Position numbers and translations under genes: made by a program. A stretch of 10,934 bases of DNA from Candidatus Dormiibacterota bacterium. GTDB lineage: Bacteria; Chloroflexota; Dormibacteria; Aeolococcales; Bog-877. Of this stretch, positions 1-7,028 are shown piece by piece (positions within the stretch are counted from its first letter, which is position 1; each line of letters starts with the position of its first letter). Location: assembly GCA_003132265.1 (NCBI GenBank), contig PKXE01000087.1, positions 1-10,934 on the forward strand. The letters are read 5' to 3'. Under the pieces are notes generated by a model, which had not been told where the DNA came from, ran no database searches, and saw nothing but the letters and a program-made list of their open reading frames with translations.

Positions 1-161
1 TGATGGGCGAGGTGAGCGTCGTCACCAAGCCTCCCAAGGGGTCAGCCCGCACCCTAGTTTGACTGGGCGCAGATGGCGGATCGCCACCAGCACGGCTGGG
101 CCGGCGAGGGGGACGACTGAGGCCACCTTGCCTCGTGGGCCCAGCGGGCGCCGGCCCCGGA
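1..161. other. Left-edge non-coding or partial-gene stretch
   Basis: No gene can be supported here. On the plus strand a frame from position 3 reads 19 codons and stops at 60-62; it could be the tail of a gene entering from the left, but nothing in it is recognisable. On the minus strand a GTG at 52-50 opens a frame that runs off the left edge (residues MRADPLGRLGDDAHLAH), which could be the start of another leftward gene. It has neither a clear Shine-Dalgarno nor a TANNNT box. A perfect 9-bp inverted repeat, GGGCCGGCG at 98-106 and CGCCGGCCC at 149-157, lies just beyond the stop of the carbinolamine dehydratase gene. There is also a small TGGCG-GAT-CGCCA hairpin at 74-86. Either could be a GC-rich transcription end signal for the leftward unit, but no T-tract follows. 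Confidence 0.35.
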
Positions 162-506
162 TCAGCTACCGGATGGCGCCGGAGCCGCGCGGTCGAGCTT
201 GGCGGCCATGATGAAGTCGTTCCGGGTCAGTCCCCCGGCAGCGTGCGTGGTGAGCTCCACCTCCAGGTAGCCCCAGCCGACTTTTAGACCCGGGTGGTGG
301 CCCTCGCGCTCCGCCAGCAGCGCTGCGCGGGTGGCCAGGGTGAAGGCGGCGGCGAAATTGGGAAAGGCGAAGCGCCGCCGCAGCTGCCCATCCTTGACTG
401 TCCAGGCGCCGTCCAGCTCGGCGAGCAAACCGCGCGTCTCGTCCTGGCTGAGGGTTGGCGTCTCCTTCGTGCACGCGTGGCAACGCTCGCGCGCCAGCTC
501 CCCCAC
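162..506 (-). CDS. phhB: Pterin-4a-carbinolamine dehydratase (PCD/DCoH family)
   Basis: This 114-residue protein should dehydrate 4a-hydroxytetrahydrobiopterin (carbinolamine) to quinonoid dihydropterin in the cytoplasm, recycling the pterin cofactor of aromatic amino-acid hydroxylases. The family signature is clear: EREGHHPGLKV with the histidine pair H70-H71, then LTTHAAGGLTRNDF with H88 and D97. These histidines match the active-site trio of the family. The N-terminal CHAC motif (C9, C12) followed by a TPTLS stretch matches the Cys-x2-Cys-plus-PPL opening seen in many bacterial members. Length is normal. It starts with GTG 3 nt after the stop of the upstream 575-residue gene, with GGAGG at 519-515 spaced 8 nt, so the two are co-transcribed. 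No aromatic amino-acid hydroxylase gene is in the window, so the true pterin substrate is open. PCD homologues have also been linked to molybdopterin metabolism, so the exact role is uncertain. Confidence 0.93.
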   Translation of the reverse strand: MGELARERCHACTKETPTLSQDETRGLLAELDGAWTVKDGQLRRRFAFPNFAAAFTLATRAALLAEREGHHPGLKVGWGYLEVELTTHAAGGLTRNDFIMAAKLDRAAPAPSGS

Positions 507-509
507 CAG

Positions 510-2237
510 CTAAGCCTCCACCGCGCCGGGCTCGTCGCCGCACCGCTGCAGGACCCGGGCGGCAATCGCCAGCGCGCCGGCGTAGGTGCCCTCCATACCC
601 TCGAAGCGCAGACCGCGGGCACCCAGCGTGCGGGCCTGGGTGTACGGCGTGTCGGAGGCGTAATGGATCACCCCGACCTCCATTGCCGGGCGGGTCAGGT
701 CCACCTGCTCCCGGTTGGGATAGCGGGAGCTGTCGCCGGCCTCGAAGACGGCACCCAGATAGGGACCGGCCTCCATCTCGACGACGGTGTAGGCGTCCCG
801 GTAATAACGCTCAAGATATCCACGATTCTGCAGGAAAGTTGAGCGCACCGAGACCGCCCGCTGGCGGTCCAGCACCGACCGCGAGGTGACGAACGGTGAG
901 ACTTGCGAGAAAGAAAAACAGTTGTTGAGCCAGTAGGTGTTGCCGCTCTGCTCGTCGTGCACCACATCGGAGACCAGCACATCGCCGACATCCGCATTCA
1001 GCGTCGCGGCCTTGCCCAGGACGTAGACGCCATCGACGTGCTCGGTGGCCTCCATGACCTGACGCAGGATGTGATAGGCGCCCAGTCCCAGCGGGTACTG
1101 AATGTTGAGGATCACGTAGGGTGAGCGCCCCAGCGCCTCCGCCCCCACCGCTCCCTGCAGGCGCGGGTCCAAGCGGGAGGGTTGGAGGCGGTCCAGCACG
1201 ATCAGCTGGGCGGCCACGTCGGTGCCCGACTGGGACGGGACGTGGAAGATCCCCTCACTGCGCTCCTCGCGGGCCCTTTTCTGGCGCTCCTCGGGGTGCC
1301 CTTGGAACCAGCGTCGGGCCGCGTAATAGAGGAAGTTCTCCGCGGAGAGGCGCGAGCCCTTCTCTCCCAGCTCCGAGGCGATCAGTTGCAGCTCGGGGTC
1401 CCCGGACTCCGCGACCCAGGCCGCCACCTCGGCCGCCCGCTGGCGGGCCACCCCGGAGAGCAGGTTGACCAGGCAGTGCGCGTTGCTGCTGACGAAGTAA
1501 AGGGGCCGGTCGAGGAGCTGCTCCCGGCGCAGCACGTCCCCCAGGGGGCGCCACCATTCGCGGGTCGCCCTGGCGTACCCGACCTGGGAGCCGCCCAGGA
1601 GCTGGATCCCGAGGTCCATGGGACGGCTGGCCACCTCGGCGAGGAAGTCCGGCAGCCTGACGCCGAAGACCCCCCGGAACCGTTCCCAGTCGCCCTCCGA
1701 GATTCCGAGCCGGGCCGCCGCCTCCACCTCCGACCCCAGGCGCTCGGGAGGGGGCTCGCGCTCACCAACCGACCGCAGCAGCGCATGGGCCTTGTTCCAC
1801 TCGATCTGCAGCGCAACCAGGGTCGGGACCAAGTCGTCCAGGTCGGAGCTGCTGGCCAGCGCCACCGCCATGGTCCGGAGGTCGTGGTTCCACCACCAAC
1901 GGCGGCGCCGGCCGGGGGCCATCACCGGCAGCCAGTCGTCGGGAACCGAGCCCCCAAAGTGCAGGAGCTGGTCGGGCGACTGGCCGAGACAGACGTGGGC
2001 CAAATCCAGGACCACCGGAGGCAGGCGATGGAGGGCGTAGAGGAACGCCCCGCTGTCGAGCTCCTCCTCGCCCCCCAGCTGGTGCAGCGAGGACTCCATC
2101 CCGAGGTGGGCCCGCTCCAGCACCTGGAGCCGGATCTCCCCGGAGGAGCGGAGCACCGAACGATAGGTGCGGACGTAGAGCTGGACCTGCTCCTCGCCAG
2201 GGCTAGGGGGCCCGGCGGCCGGCCCCTCCCCCGTCAC
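510..2237 (-). CDS. Uncharacterised two-part protein with nucleoside-phosphorylase-like C-terminal half
   Basis: A 575-residue soluble protein with no signal peptide or membrane segment. Residues 15-330 look largely alpha-helical and match no domain I know. Residues about 365-565 resemble the nucleoside phosphorylase/MTA-SAH nucleosidase fold. They contain a strand-rich stretch with GKAATL (about 408-413) followed by GDVLVSDVV, then VVEMEAG (E487, E489), the place where phosphorylases carry the EME ribose-binding motif. A YASDTPY motif (S528-D529) sits where the catalytic Ser-Asp lies in PNP and MTAN enzymes. From memory this may be the family called DUF6909, but I cannot confirm that. The GTG start at 2237 lies 58 nt after the glgP stop, with a weak GGGGTG ribosome site and no -10-like box, so it is probably read through from glgP. 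It is 3 nt upstream of the carbinolamine dehydratase gene. Cleavage or recognition of a nucleoside-like ligand is an inference. Confidence 0.7.
   Translation of the reverse strand: MTGEGPAAGPPSPGEEQVQLYVRTYRSVLRSSGEIRLQVLERAHLGMESSLHQLGGEEELDSGAFLYALHRLPPVVLDLAHVCLGQSPDQLLHFGGSVPDDWLPVMAPGRRRRWWWNHDLRTMAVALASSSDLDDLVPTLVALQIEWNKAHALLRSVGEREPPPERLGSEVEAAARLGISEGDWERFRGVFGVRLPDFLAEVASRPMDLGIQLLGGSQVGYARATREWWRPLGDVLRREQLLDRPLYFVSSNAHCLVNLLSGVARQRAAEVAAWVAESGDPELQLIASELGEKGSRLSAENFLYYAARRWFQGHPEERQKRAREERSEGIFHVPSQSGTDVAAQLIVLDRLQPSRLDPRLQGAVGAEALGRSPYVILNIQYPLGLGAYHILRQVMEATEHVDGVYVLGKAATLNADVGDVLVSDVVHDEQSGNTYWLNNCFSFSQVSPFVTSRSVLDRQRAVSVRSTFLQNRGYLERYYRDAYTVVEMEAGPYLGAVFEAGDSSRYPNREQVDLTRPAMEVGVIHYASDTPYTQARTLGARGLRFEGMEGTYAGALAIAARVLQRCGDEPGAVEA
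515..519 (-). promoter_or_regulatory. Shine-Dalgarno of the carbinolamine dehydratase gene
   Basis: GGAGG on the minus strand, 8 nt before the GTG at 506. It lies inside the last codons of the upstream gene, which supports the GTG start and operon-internal translation. Confidence 0.7.
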
Positions 2238-2295
2238 AGCGGCACCCCGGCTGAGCGATCCCCCAGGAAAGGCGCCGCGCCGGGAAGCGCTCGGC

Positions 2296-4617
2296 TCACG
2301 GCGGCAGCCGGGCCGGCTCAGCCCAGCTCACCGGGGTCTCAGCGGGCAGGGGATCGCGGCTGGGAGGCCGGGGGAGCAGCCGGACCGTGAAGCCGTACTC
2401 ACCGGCTGCCCCCAGCACCAGGGTGCCCAGGTAGCGGTGGCTCCCATTGGAGTGGGGGTGGTCCTCGACCATCGACTCGACGCTGGGTGAGATGAGTCGC
2501 CCATCGGCGCCGATGGGGCCGTGGAGCAGCTCCACCTGGACGTCCTCGGGCGGCAGCATGCCCAGCTCCACCAGTGCCTCGACCACCTTCTCCGCCCCTT
2601 CGGGCTGGAGTTCGCCGGCGCCCTCCCTTGAGATCGCCCGGGCCGAGACCCTGGCACTGGGGAAGTCGCGCCGGACCCGCTCCCACCAGGCAGCCCTCTC
2701 CCTGGCCACCCCGTGACGGTCTTGAGGGGTGAACACGGCAGCGTCCACCGCCGGCTGGTACACGTGGCGCACGTAGTCCGCGACCATCCGGGACCCCAGC
2801 ACCAGCGGCCCGAGCGCCTCCAGAGAGTGCCGGACCTTGGCCAGCCAGCGGTGGGGCGGCCCTCCCTCCGGCCGGCCGTAGAAGGCGGGGACAACGTCGC
2901 GCTCCAGGATCTCGAAGAGGGCATCGGCCTCCAGCCGGTCGCGGTCACGGTGGTTCTCCACCTGCTCGAACGAGGGGATCGCAAAACCGGACTCCCCGTC
3001 CCAGCCCTCGTCCCACCAGCCGTCGAGAGTCGAGCAGTTGAGGGCTCCGCTGAGGAGGGCCTTCTGGCCGCTGGTCCCGCAGGCTTCCATCGGGCGCCGG
3101 GGAGTGTTCAGCCAGAGGTCCGAGCCCTGGTAGAGCATCCGCGCCACCCCCATGTCGTAGTCCTCCAGGAAGACGACGGAGGACCGTAGTTCGGGAGAGT
3201 GGGTCGCCTGGGAGAGAGTCTGGATGATCTCCTTGCCCAGCCGGTCTTGGGGGTGGGCCTTGCCGGCGATCACCAGCTGCACCGGCCGGCTGGGGTCGAG
3301 GAGCAGTCGCGAGAGCCGTTCGGGCTGAGAGAAGAGCAGCAGGGCCCGCTTGTACTCGGCGACCCGCCGAGCGAAGCCGATCGTGAGGGCCTTGGGATCG
3401 AGCACCCTTTTGGTCCACTCCAGTTCCCCCTCGGGGACCCCTCTGCCGCGCTCAGCTAGCTCCAGACGGCTCCTCACCCCCTCGATCAGCCGCAGGCGTC
3501 CCGCCTGGCGGGCCTCCCAGAGCTCCTGGTCGGAGGCCGCCTTGAGCCGGGTCCAGTCGACGGCTGCATGGACGTCCCACCTCGGACCGAGGTAGCGCTC
3601 CAAGAGGTGGCGCATCTCCCCGGAGATCCAGTTCTTAGCGTGGACCCCGTTGGTGACCGCGCGGATCGGGACCTCCTCGGGGAGGAGGTCCGGCCAGAGG
3701 CCGGCGAACATCCGCTGGCTGACCGTCCGGTGCAGCTTGGAGACGGCGTTGGCCTGGCCGGAGAGCCGCAGCCCCATCACCGCCATGTTGAAGGGGTCCT
3801 CTTTGGCCTGCCCCGGGAAGTGCCCCAGCTCCATCAGCTGGTCCAAGGGCACGCCTACGGCGTCGCACCAGGTCTGGAAGTGGCTGGCCATCAGCTCCCT
3901 CGGGAAGCGGTCGATGCCGGCCGGCACCGGGGTATGGGTGGTGAAGATGGTCCCCGCCCGCGCTGCCTCGACCGCCTCCTCAAAGCCCAGCCCCTCCGCC
4001 TCCACCAGCCGGCGGATCCGCTCCAGCACCAGGAATCCGGCGTGGCCCTCGTTGCTGTGGAACAAAAGGGGATGGTCGCCGGCGAGCTCCAGAGCCCTGA
4101 CCCCCCCCATCCCGAGCAGGATCTCCTGGAGGAGCCGGTGCTCCATGTCCCCACCGTAGAGCCGGTCGGTGACCCCTGCCAAGTCATCGGGGTTGTCGAC
4201 GCCGGTCGTGTCCAGCAGGTAGAGGGGCACCTGGCCCACCTGTTGCCTCCACACCCTCGCCCGCAGCACCCGGTCGCCCAGCTCCAGTTCGATTGCCTCG
4301 TCCCCAACCGCAACTAGGCCGAAATCCTCGGGGTTCTGCTCCAGGTAGCCCTCGTGCTGCCAGCCGCTCTGGTCCAGCCGCTGGTGGAAGTACCCGTGGT
4401 GGTAGAAGAGCCCCACCCCGACCAGCGGCCAGCCCTCGTCGGCGCAGACGCGCAGGTAGTCTCCAGCCAGGACCCCCAGGCCCCCTGAGTACTGGGGGAT
4501 CAGCTCGCTGACCCCGAACTCGGGAGAGAAGTAGGCAACCCGGGGCATCGACCCGGGGGCCAGGGGTCCGGCCGGCGCTGAAGCCTGCTCCACGCTGAAC
4601 CTCTCGACGGCGCGCAC
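2296..4617 (-). CDS. glgP: Alpha-glucan (glycogen/maltodextrin) phosphorylase, GT35, lacking the DUF3417 N-terminal domain
   Basis: This 773-residue enzyme should release glucose-1-phosphate from alpha-1,4-glucans using pyridoxal phosphate. It belongs to the 'more distant' bacterial/archaeal phosphorylase branch. Diagnostic features are YFSPEFGVSE near residue 30, YSGGLGVLAGD near 45, HSNEGHAGF near 187, the VTNGVH stretch near 322, and TPRRPMEACGTSGQK near 505-519 followed by NCSTLDGWW; K519 is the expected PLP lysine. The C-terminus keeps the usual beta-rich tail ending in GEYGFTVRLLP. Many actinobacterial homologues of about 850 residues carry an extra DUF3417 domain at the N-terminus. Here the catalytic part begins at residue 25, and only 90 bp separate the start from pepP, so the domain is truly absent. 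A TACCTT box 7 nt before the GTG supports this start and a leaderless mRNA. The residue before the PLP lysine is Q where I recall M as usual. Confidence 0.94.
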   Translation of the reverse strand: MRAVERFSVEQASAPAGPLAPGSMPRVAYFSPEFGVSELIPQYSGGLGVLAGDYLRVCADEGWPLVGVGLFYHHGYFHQRLDQSGWQHEGYLEQNPEDFGLVAVGDEAIELELGDRVLRARVWRQQVGQVPLYLLDTTGVDNPDDLAGVTDRLYGGDMEHRLLQEILLGMGGVRALELAGDHPLLFHSNEGHAGFLVLERIRRLVEAEGLGFEEAVEAARAGTIFTTHTPVPAGIDRFPRELMASHFQTWCDAVGVPLDQLMELGHFPGQAKEDPFNMAVMGLRLSGQANAVSKLHRTVSQRMFAGLWPDLLPEEVPIRAVTNGVHAKNWISGEMRHLLERYLGPRWDVHAAVDWTRLKAASDQELWEARQAGRLRLIEGVRSRLELAERGRGVPEGELEWTKRVLDPKALTIGFARRVAEYKRALLLFSQPERLSRLLLDPSRPVQLVIAGKAHPQDRLGKEIIQTLSQATHSPELRSSVVFLEDYDMGVARMLYQGSDLWLNTPRRPMEACGTSGQKALLSGALNCSTLDGWWDEGWDGESGFAIPSFEQVENHRDRDRLEADALFEILERDVVPAFYGRPEGGPPHRWLAKVRHSLEALGPLVLGSRMVADYVRHVYQPAVDAAVFTPQDRHGVARERAAWWERVRRDFPSARVSARAISREGAGELQPEGAEKVVEALVELGMLPPEDVQVELLHGPIGADGRLISPSVESMVEDHPHSNGSHRYLGTLVLGAAGEYGFTVRLLPRPPSRDPLPAETPVSWAEPARLPP

Positions 4618-4624
4618 AGTGACA

Positions 4625-4630
4625 AAGGTA
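4625..4630 (-). promoter_or_regulatory. -10-like box for leaderless glgP transcript
   Basis: TACCTT on the minus strand, followed by 7 nt (TGTCACT) and then the GTG start at 4617. A TANNNT box at this distance places the transcription start at or next to the GTG. No Shine-Dalgarno is present. No convincing -35 hexamer is visible at the usual spacing. Confidence 0.6.
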
Positions 4631-4695
4631 GCGGCAATCCAGCCCCATTCGCCCAGCTGTTCGGAAACGGGCGGGGCGGTCGATCAGCGGTTCGC

Positions 4696-4701
4696 TAAGA
4701 T
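4696..4701 (+). promoter_or_regulatory. -10-like box for leaderless pepP transcript
   Basis: TAAGAT, then 6 nt (CGCCCG), then the GTG start at 4708. No Shine-Dalgarno lies in between. The spacing fits transcription starting at or next to the GTG. It supports the long form of the aminopeptidase over an internal ATG start. The -35 region is not recognisable. Confidence 0.62.
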
Positions 4702-4707
4702 CGCCCG

Positions 4708-6177
4708 GTGATTGGAGAGGAGCAGCAGCCCTCCGGGGCTCCGGACACGGGGGGCGCCAAGAACCGGTCCCGCGCCTCCCACGACCAGACTCCTCCCTCC
4801 GCCCTCCTGGAGTTCATGACCAAGGGGTGGGCGGCGCCCAGCGCGAGCCCTCCCCCTCCGATCACCGGAGTCGACCGCTACCGGGCCCGCCGCAAGGAGC
4901 TGTCTCAGAGCTTTCCCGGAATGTTGATAGTCGTCCCGGCCGGGATCGAAAAGGTCCGCGCCAACGACACCACCTATCTCTTCCGGCCCTCGACCGACTA
5001 CCTCTACCTGGTCGGTGAGGGCGAGCCCGATGAGGTCCTGGTCATGGAGCCACTCGAGGGCGGCGGGCACCGGGATCGGGTCTTCACCGAGCCTGCCGCG
5101 GACTTCACCAAGAGCGACTTCTTCACCGACCGGGTCAAGGGAGTCTTCTGGGTTGGTCCCGGACGGGGCCTCAGCGCCACCGAGAGCCACCTCGGCATCG
5201 ACGCCCAAGCACTCGCCGAGCTGGCGCAGGTGGTGCCCGCCCACGACCGCGGGGTGGTGCTACGCGGGGTCGATCCCAAGGTCGACCAACTGGCCTCGGA
5301 CCTGGCCGGCCCGGACGACCAGCTCGCGGCCCAGCTCTCCGAGATGCGCCTCATCAAAGACCAACTCGAAGTCGAGCTGCTGGAAGAGGCCTGCGAGCTG
5401 ACCCGGCAGGGCTTCGAGGACGTGGTCCGGGCGCTGCCCAGGGCGCGCACGGAGCGTGATGTCGAGGTCGCCTTCTTCGCCCGGGCCAGGGCGGCTGGGA
5501 ACGACACCGGTTACTCGACGATCGCCGCCGCCGGCAGTCACGCCACCATCCTCCACTGGAGCCACAACAGCGGCGACGTCCGCCCGGGCGAGCTGCTGCT
5601 GCTCGACGCCGGGGTGGAGACCAACCGCTACTACACCGCTGACGTGACGCGGACCATGCCGATCAACGGCCGATTCAGCGAGGTGCAGCGGCGGGTCTAC
5701 CAGCTGGTCTACGAGGCCCAGCTGGCGGCGTTCGCCGAGGTCAAATCCGGCAACGAGTTTCTCGCCCCCAACCGGGCGGCGATGAAGGTTCTCGCTAAAG
5801 GGCTGGAGACGATGGGGCTGCTGCCGGTCAGCGCCGAGGAGTCGCTACAGAAGAAGAGCCAGCTGCACCAGCGCTACACCCTGCATGGGGTCAGCCACAT
5901 GCTGGGGCTGGACGTGCACGACTGCGCCCAGGCGCGCGAGGAAAGCTATCGCCTCGGCACGCTTCGACCGGGGATGGTGCTGACCGTCGAGCCGGGGCTC
6001 TACTTCCAGCCCCATGACCTCACCGTGCCAGAGGAGCTCCGGGGGATCGGGGTGAGGATCGAGGACGACGTGCTGGTCACAGAGGACGGCTACCGGCTCC
6101 TCAGTACCGGGCTCCCGTCAGCCCCCGACGAGCTGGAGCACTGGATGGCGGAGATCTGGGCAGGCACCAACAGCTGA
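4708..6177 (+). CDS. pepP: Xaa-Pro aminopeptidase (aminopeptidase P, M24B family)
   Basis: This 489-residue cytoplasmic metallopeptidase removes the N-terminal residue from peptides with proline in second position. Residues about 52-180 form the aminopeptidase-P N-terminal domain (KVRANDTTYLFRPSTDYLYL). Residues about 225-480 form the pita-bread catalytic domain. All five dinuclear-metal ligands are visible: D300 (LLLLDAG), D312 (YTADVTRT), H397 (HGVSHMLGLDVHD), E428 (TVEPGLYF) and E452 (RIEDD). H283 in ILHWSHN and H404 match conserved active-site histidines. The first 50 residues are an extension relative to the 441-residue E. coli enzyme. They include FMTKGW, which I recall from actinobacterial homologues, and the TAAGAT box 6 nt before the GTG argues that they are translated. 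The gene is divergent from glgP and convergent with the clpS-DUF2017 pair, so it is probably a single-gene unit. Confidence 0.95.
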   Translation: MIGEEQQPSGAPDTGGAKNRSRASHDQTPPSALLEFMTKGWAAPSASPPPPITGVDRYRARRKELSQSFPGMLIVVPAGIEKVRANDTTYLFRPSTDYLYLVGEGEPDEVLVMEPLEGGGHRDRVFTEPAADFTKSDFFTDRVKGVFWVGPGRGLSATESHLGIDAQALAELAQVVPAHDRGVVLRGVDPKVDQLASDLAGPDDQLAAQLSEMRLIKDQLEVELLEEACELTRQGFEDVVRALPRARTERDVEVAFFARARAAGNDTGYSTIAAAGSHATILHWSHNSGDVRPGELLLLDAGVETNRYYTADVTRTMPINGRFSEVQRRVYQLVYEAQLAAFAEVKSGNEFLAPNRAAMKVLAKGLETMGLLPVSAEESLQKKSQLHQRYTLHGVSHMLGLDVHDCAQAREESYRLGTLRPGMVLTVEPGLYFQPHDLTVPEELRGIGVRIEDDVLVTEDGYRLLSTGLPSAPDELEHWMAEIWAGTNS

Positions 6178-6193
6178 AGGGGCCCTCACCCCA

Positions 6194-6211
6194 GCTCAGC
6201 CGACGCTGAGC
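6194..6211. terminator. Convergent stem-loop, possible bidirectional terminator
   Basis: Perfect inverted repeat GCTCAGC-CGAC-GCTGAGC, a 7-bp stem with a 4-nt loop, in the 18-bp convergent gap after pepP and overlapping the last codons and stop of the DUF2017 gene. Placement between converging genes is what a shared terminator would need. No T-tract follows on either strand, so intrinsic termination is uncertain. Confidence 0.4.
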
Positions 6212-6645
6212 GCCTCGACCAAGCCCTCCTGCACCCAGCTGAGCAGGTGGAGGGTCGCGAGTGGCGGCCGCCGGTGCTCCTGGAGGGTGTACTGCTCCTC
6301 CCAGCCATCGGCGGTGATCCCGAGCCGCTCCGCCAGCGCCAGCCGGAGCAGGTTCAGCGCCCGCAACCAGGCCATGGCCCCATCTGAGGACAAGAGGATC
6401 CGCTCGTCGGATTCCAGAGCTTCCCGCACCCGGGCCAGGTCAGCCGCCCGGGAGTCGGCCAGGTCGTTGCCGACCAGCCGCTGGAACTCCTGCTCATCCG
6501 CCTCTTCCTGATAGGCGCGGGGGCGAGCCAATTGGGAATGGTCCACCAGCGGTTCCAGCCGTTCCAGGATCTGCAGCAGCGCTCGCCGCTCCCCGCGGCT
6601 GACCCGGAGGTAGACCAGCTCACCCTGCCGGTTGATCTGGGCCAA
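6196..6645 (-). CDS. DUF2017 family protein, partner gene of clpS
   Basis: A 149-residue, mostly helical soluble protein with no signal peptide. I recognise it as the DUF2017 family mainly from its sequence style (VYLRVSRGERRALLQILERL near residues 11-30; a C-terminal LHLLSWVQEGLVEAL) and from its position directly after clpS, an arrangement typical of Actinobacteria. Function is unknown. The conserved neighbourhood suggests a link to ClpS-dependent protein turnover, but that is inference. It starts with TTG only 2 nt after the clpS stop codon and has no clear Shine-Dalgarno, so translation is probably coupled to clpS. The stop codon lies inside a stem-loop shared with the end of pepP. Confidence 0.8.
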   Translation of the reverse strand: MAQINRQGELVYLRVSRGERRALLQILERLEPLVDHSQLARPRAYQEEADEQEFQRLVGNDLADSRAADLARVREALESDERILLSSDGAMAWLRALNLLRLALAERLGITADGWEEQYTLQEHRRPPLATLHLLSWVQEGLVEALSVG

Positions 6646-6647
6646 TT

Positions 6648-6944
6648 TCAGTCGCGGGCCAAGGTCGCCTGGAGGCCGTGGGCGTGGAGCTGCGCCACCG
6701 CCATCTCGGCGCGCTCGCGGGGCTCGGTGGCCACCACCGCCTTGCCCTCGTTGTGCACCTGAAGCATCAGGCGAGTGGCGGTCGCCAGGTCGAAACCGAA
6801 CAGCCTGCGGAGCACGAAGACGACGTAGCTCATCAGGGTGATCGGGTCATTCCAGACGACCACCTGCCACGGCCGATCACGCCGGTCCTTGTCTTTGCGG
6901 TCGGAGCCGGTCTCCTTGACCGCGAGCTCGTTGGTCGCACTCAC
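6648..6944 (-). CDS. clpS: ATP-dependent Clp protease adaptor ClpS
   Basis: ClpS binds proteins with destabilising N-terminal residues and hands them to the Clp ATPase for degradation in the cytoplasm. The core is unmistakable: PWQVVVWNDPITLMSYVVFV with the N-D pair that contacts the substrate amino group, then ATRLMLQVHNEGKAVV with the pocket histidine, and an AQLHAHGLQATLARD end. The WNDPITLMSYV form is the one I associate with actinobacterial ClpS. About 25 charged, likely disordered N-terminal residues precede it, as in other ClpS proteins. Two starts are possible: TTG at 6950 or GTG at 6944. A TACCGT box ends 8 nt before the GTG but only 2 nt before the TTG, so I prefer GTG and a leaderless mRNA. 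The DUF2017 gene follows after 2 nt. Confidence 0.95.
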   Translation of the reverse strand: MSATNELAVKETGSDRKDKDRRDRPWQVVVWNDPITLMSYVVFVLRRLFGFDLATATRLMLQVHNEGKAVVATEPRERAEMAVAQLHAHGLQATLARD

Positions 6945-6952
6945 CGGCAACT

Positions 6953-6958
6953 ACGGTA
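6953..6958 (-). promoter_or_regulatory. -10-like box for leaderless clpS transcript
   Basis: TACCGT on the minus strand, 8 nt before the GTG at 6944. It has the same form as the boxes ahead of glgP (TACCTT) and the lipoprotein (TACCCT). No Shine-Dalgarno precedes the start. The -35 region is not recognisable. Confidence 0.5.
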
Positions 6959-6990
6959 GCGCGCCGCCACGCGAATGGCATCCGTAGCGC

Positions 6991-7007
6991 TCGGCGGCAG
7001 CCGCCGA
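6991..7007. repeat. 17-bp perfect dyad in the clpS/lipoprotein divergent promoter region
   Basis: TCGGCGGC-A-GCCGCCGA, two perfect 8-bp arms around one base. It sits between the two divergent -10-like boxes, close to where the -35 element of the lipoprotein promoter would lie. The symmetry and place suit a regulator-binding site. In DNA this GC-rich a chance dyad is possible, so this is tentative. Confidence 0.35.
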
Positions 7008-7022
7008 CGCTGTGCCATCCGG

Positions 7023-7028
7023 TACCCT
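7023..7028 (+). promoter_or_regulatory. -10-like box for leaderless lipoprotein transcript
   Basis: TACCCT, 7 nt before the ATG at 7036, with no Shine-Dalgarno. An upstream in-frame GTG at 7012 would precede this box and so lie outside the transcript, which favours the ATG. Confidence 0.55.

Noticed and set aside
1182..2390. 402-residue open frame on the plus strand
   Set aside because: It is antisense to the phosphorylase-like gene and the end of glgP, with low-complexity Pro/Arg/Gly-rich content and no start signal.
3568..4317. 249-residue open frame on the plus strand
   Set aside because: It is antisense to the catalytic core of glgP and unlike any known protein.
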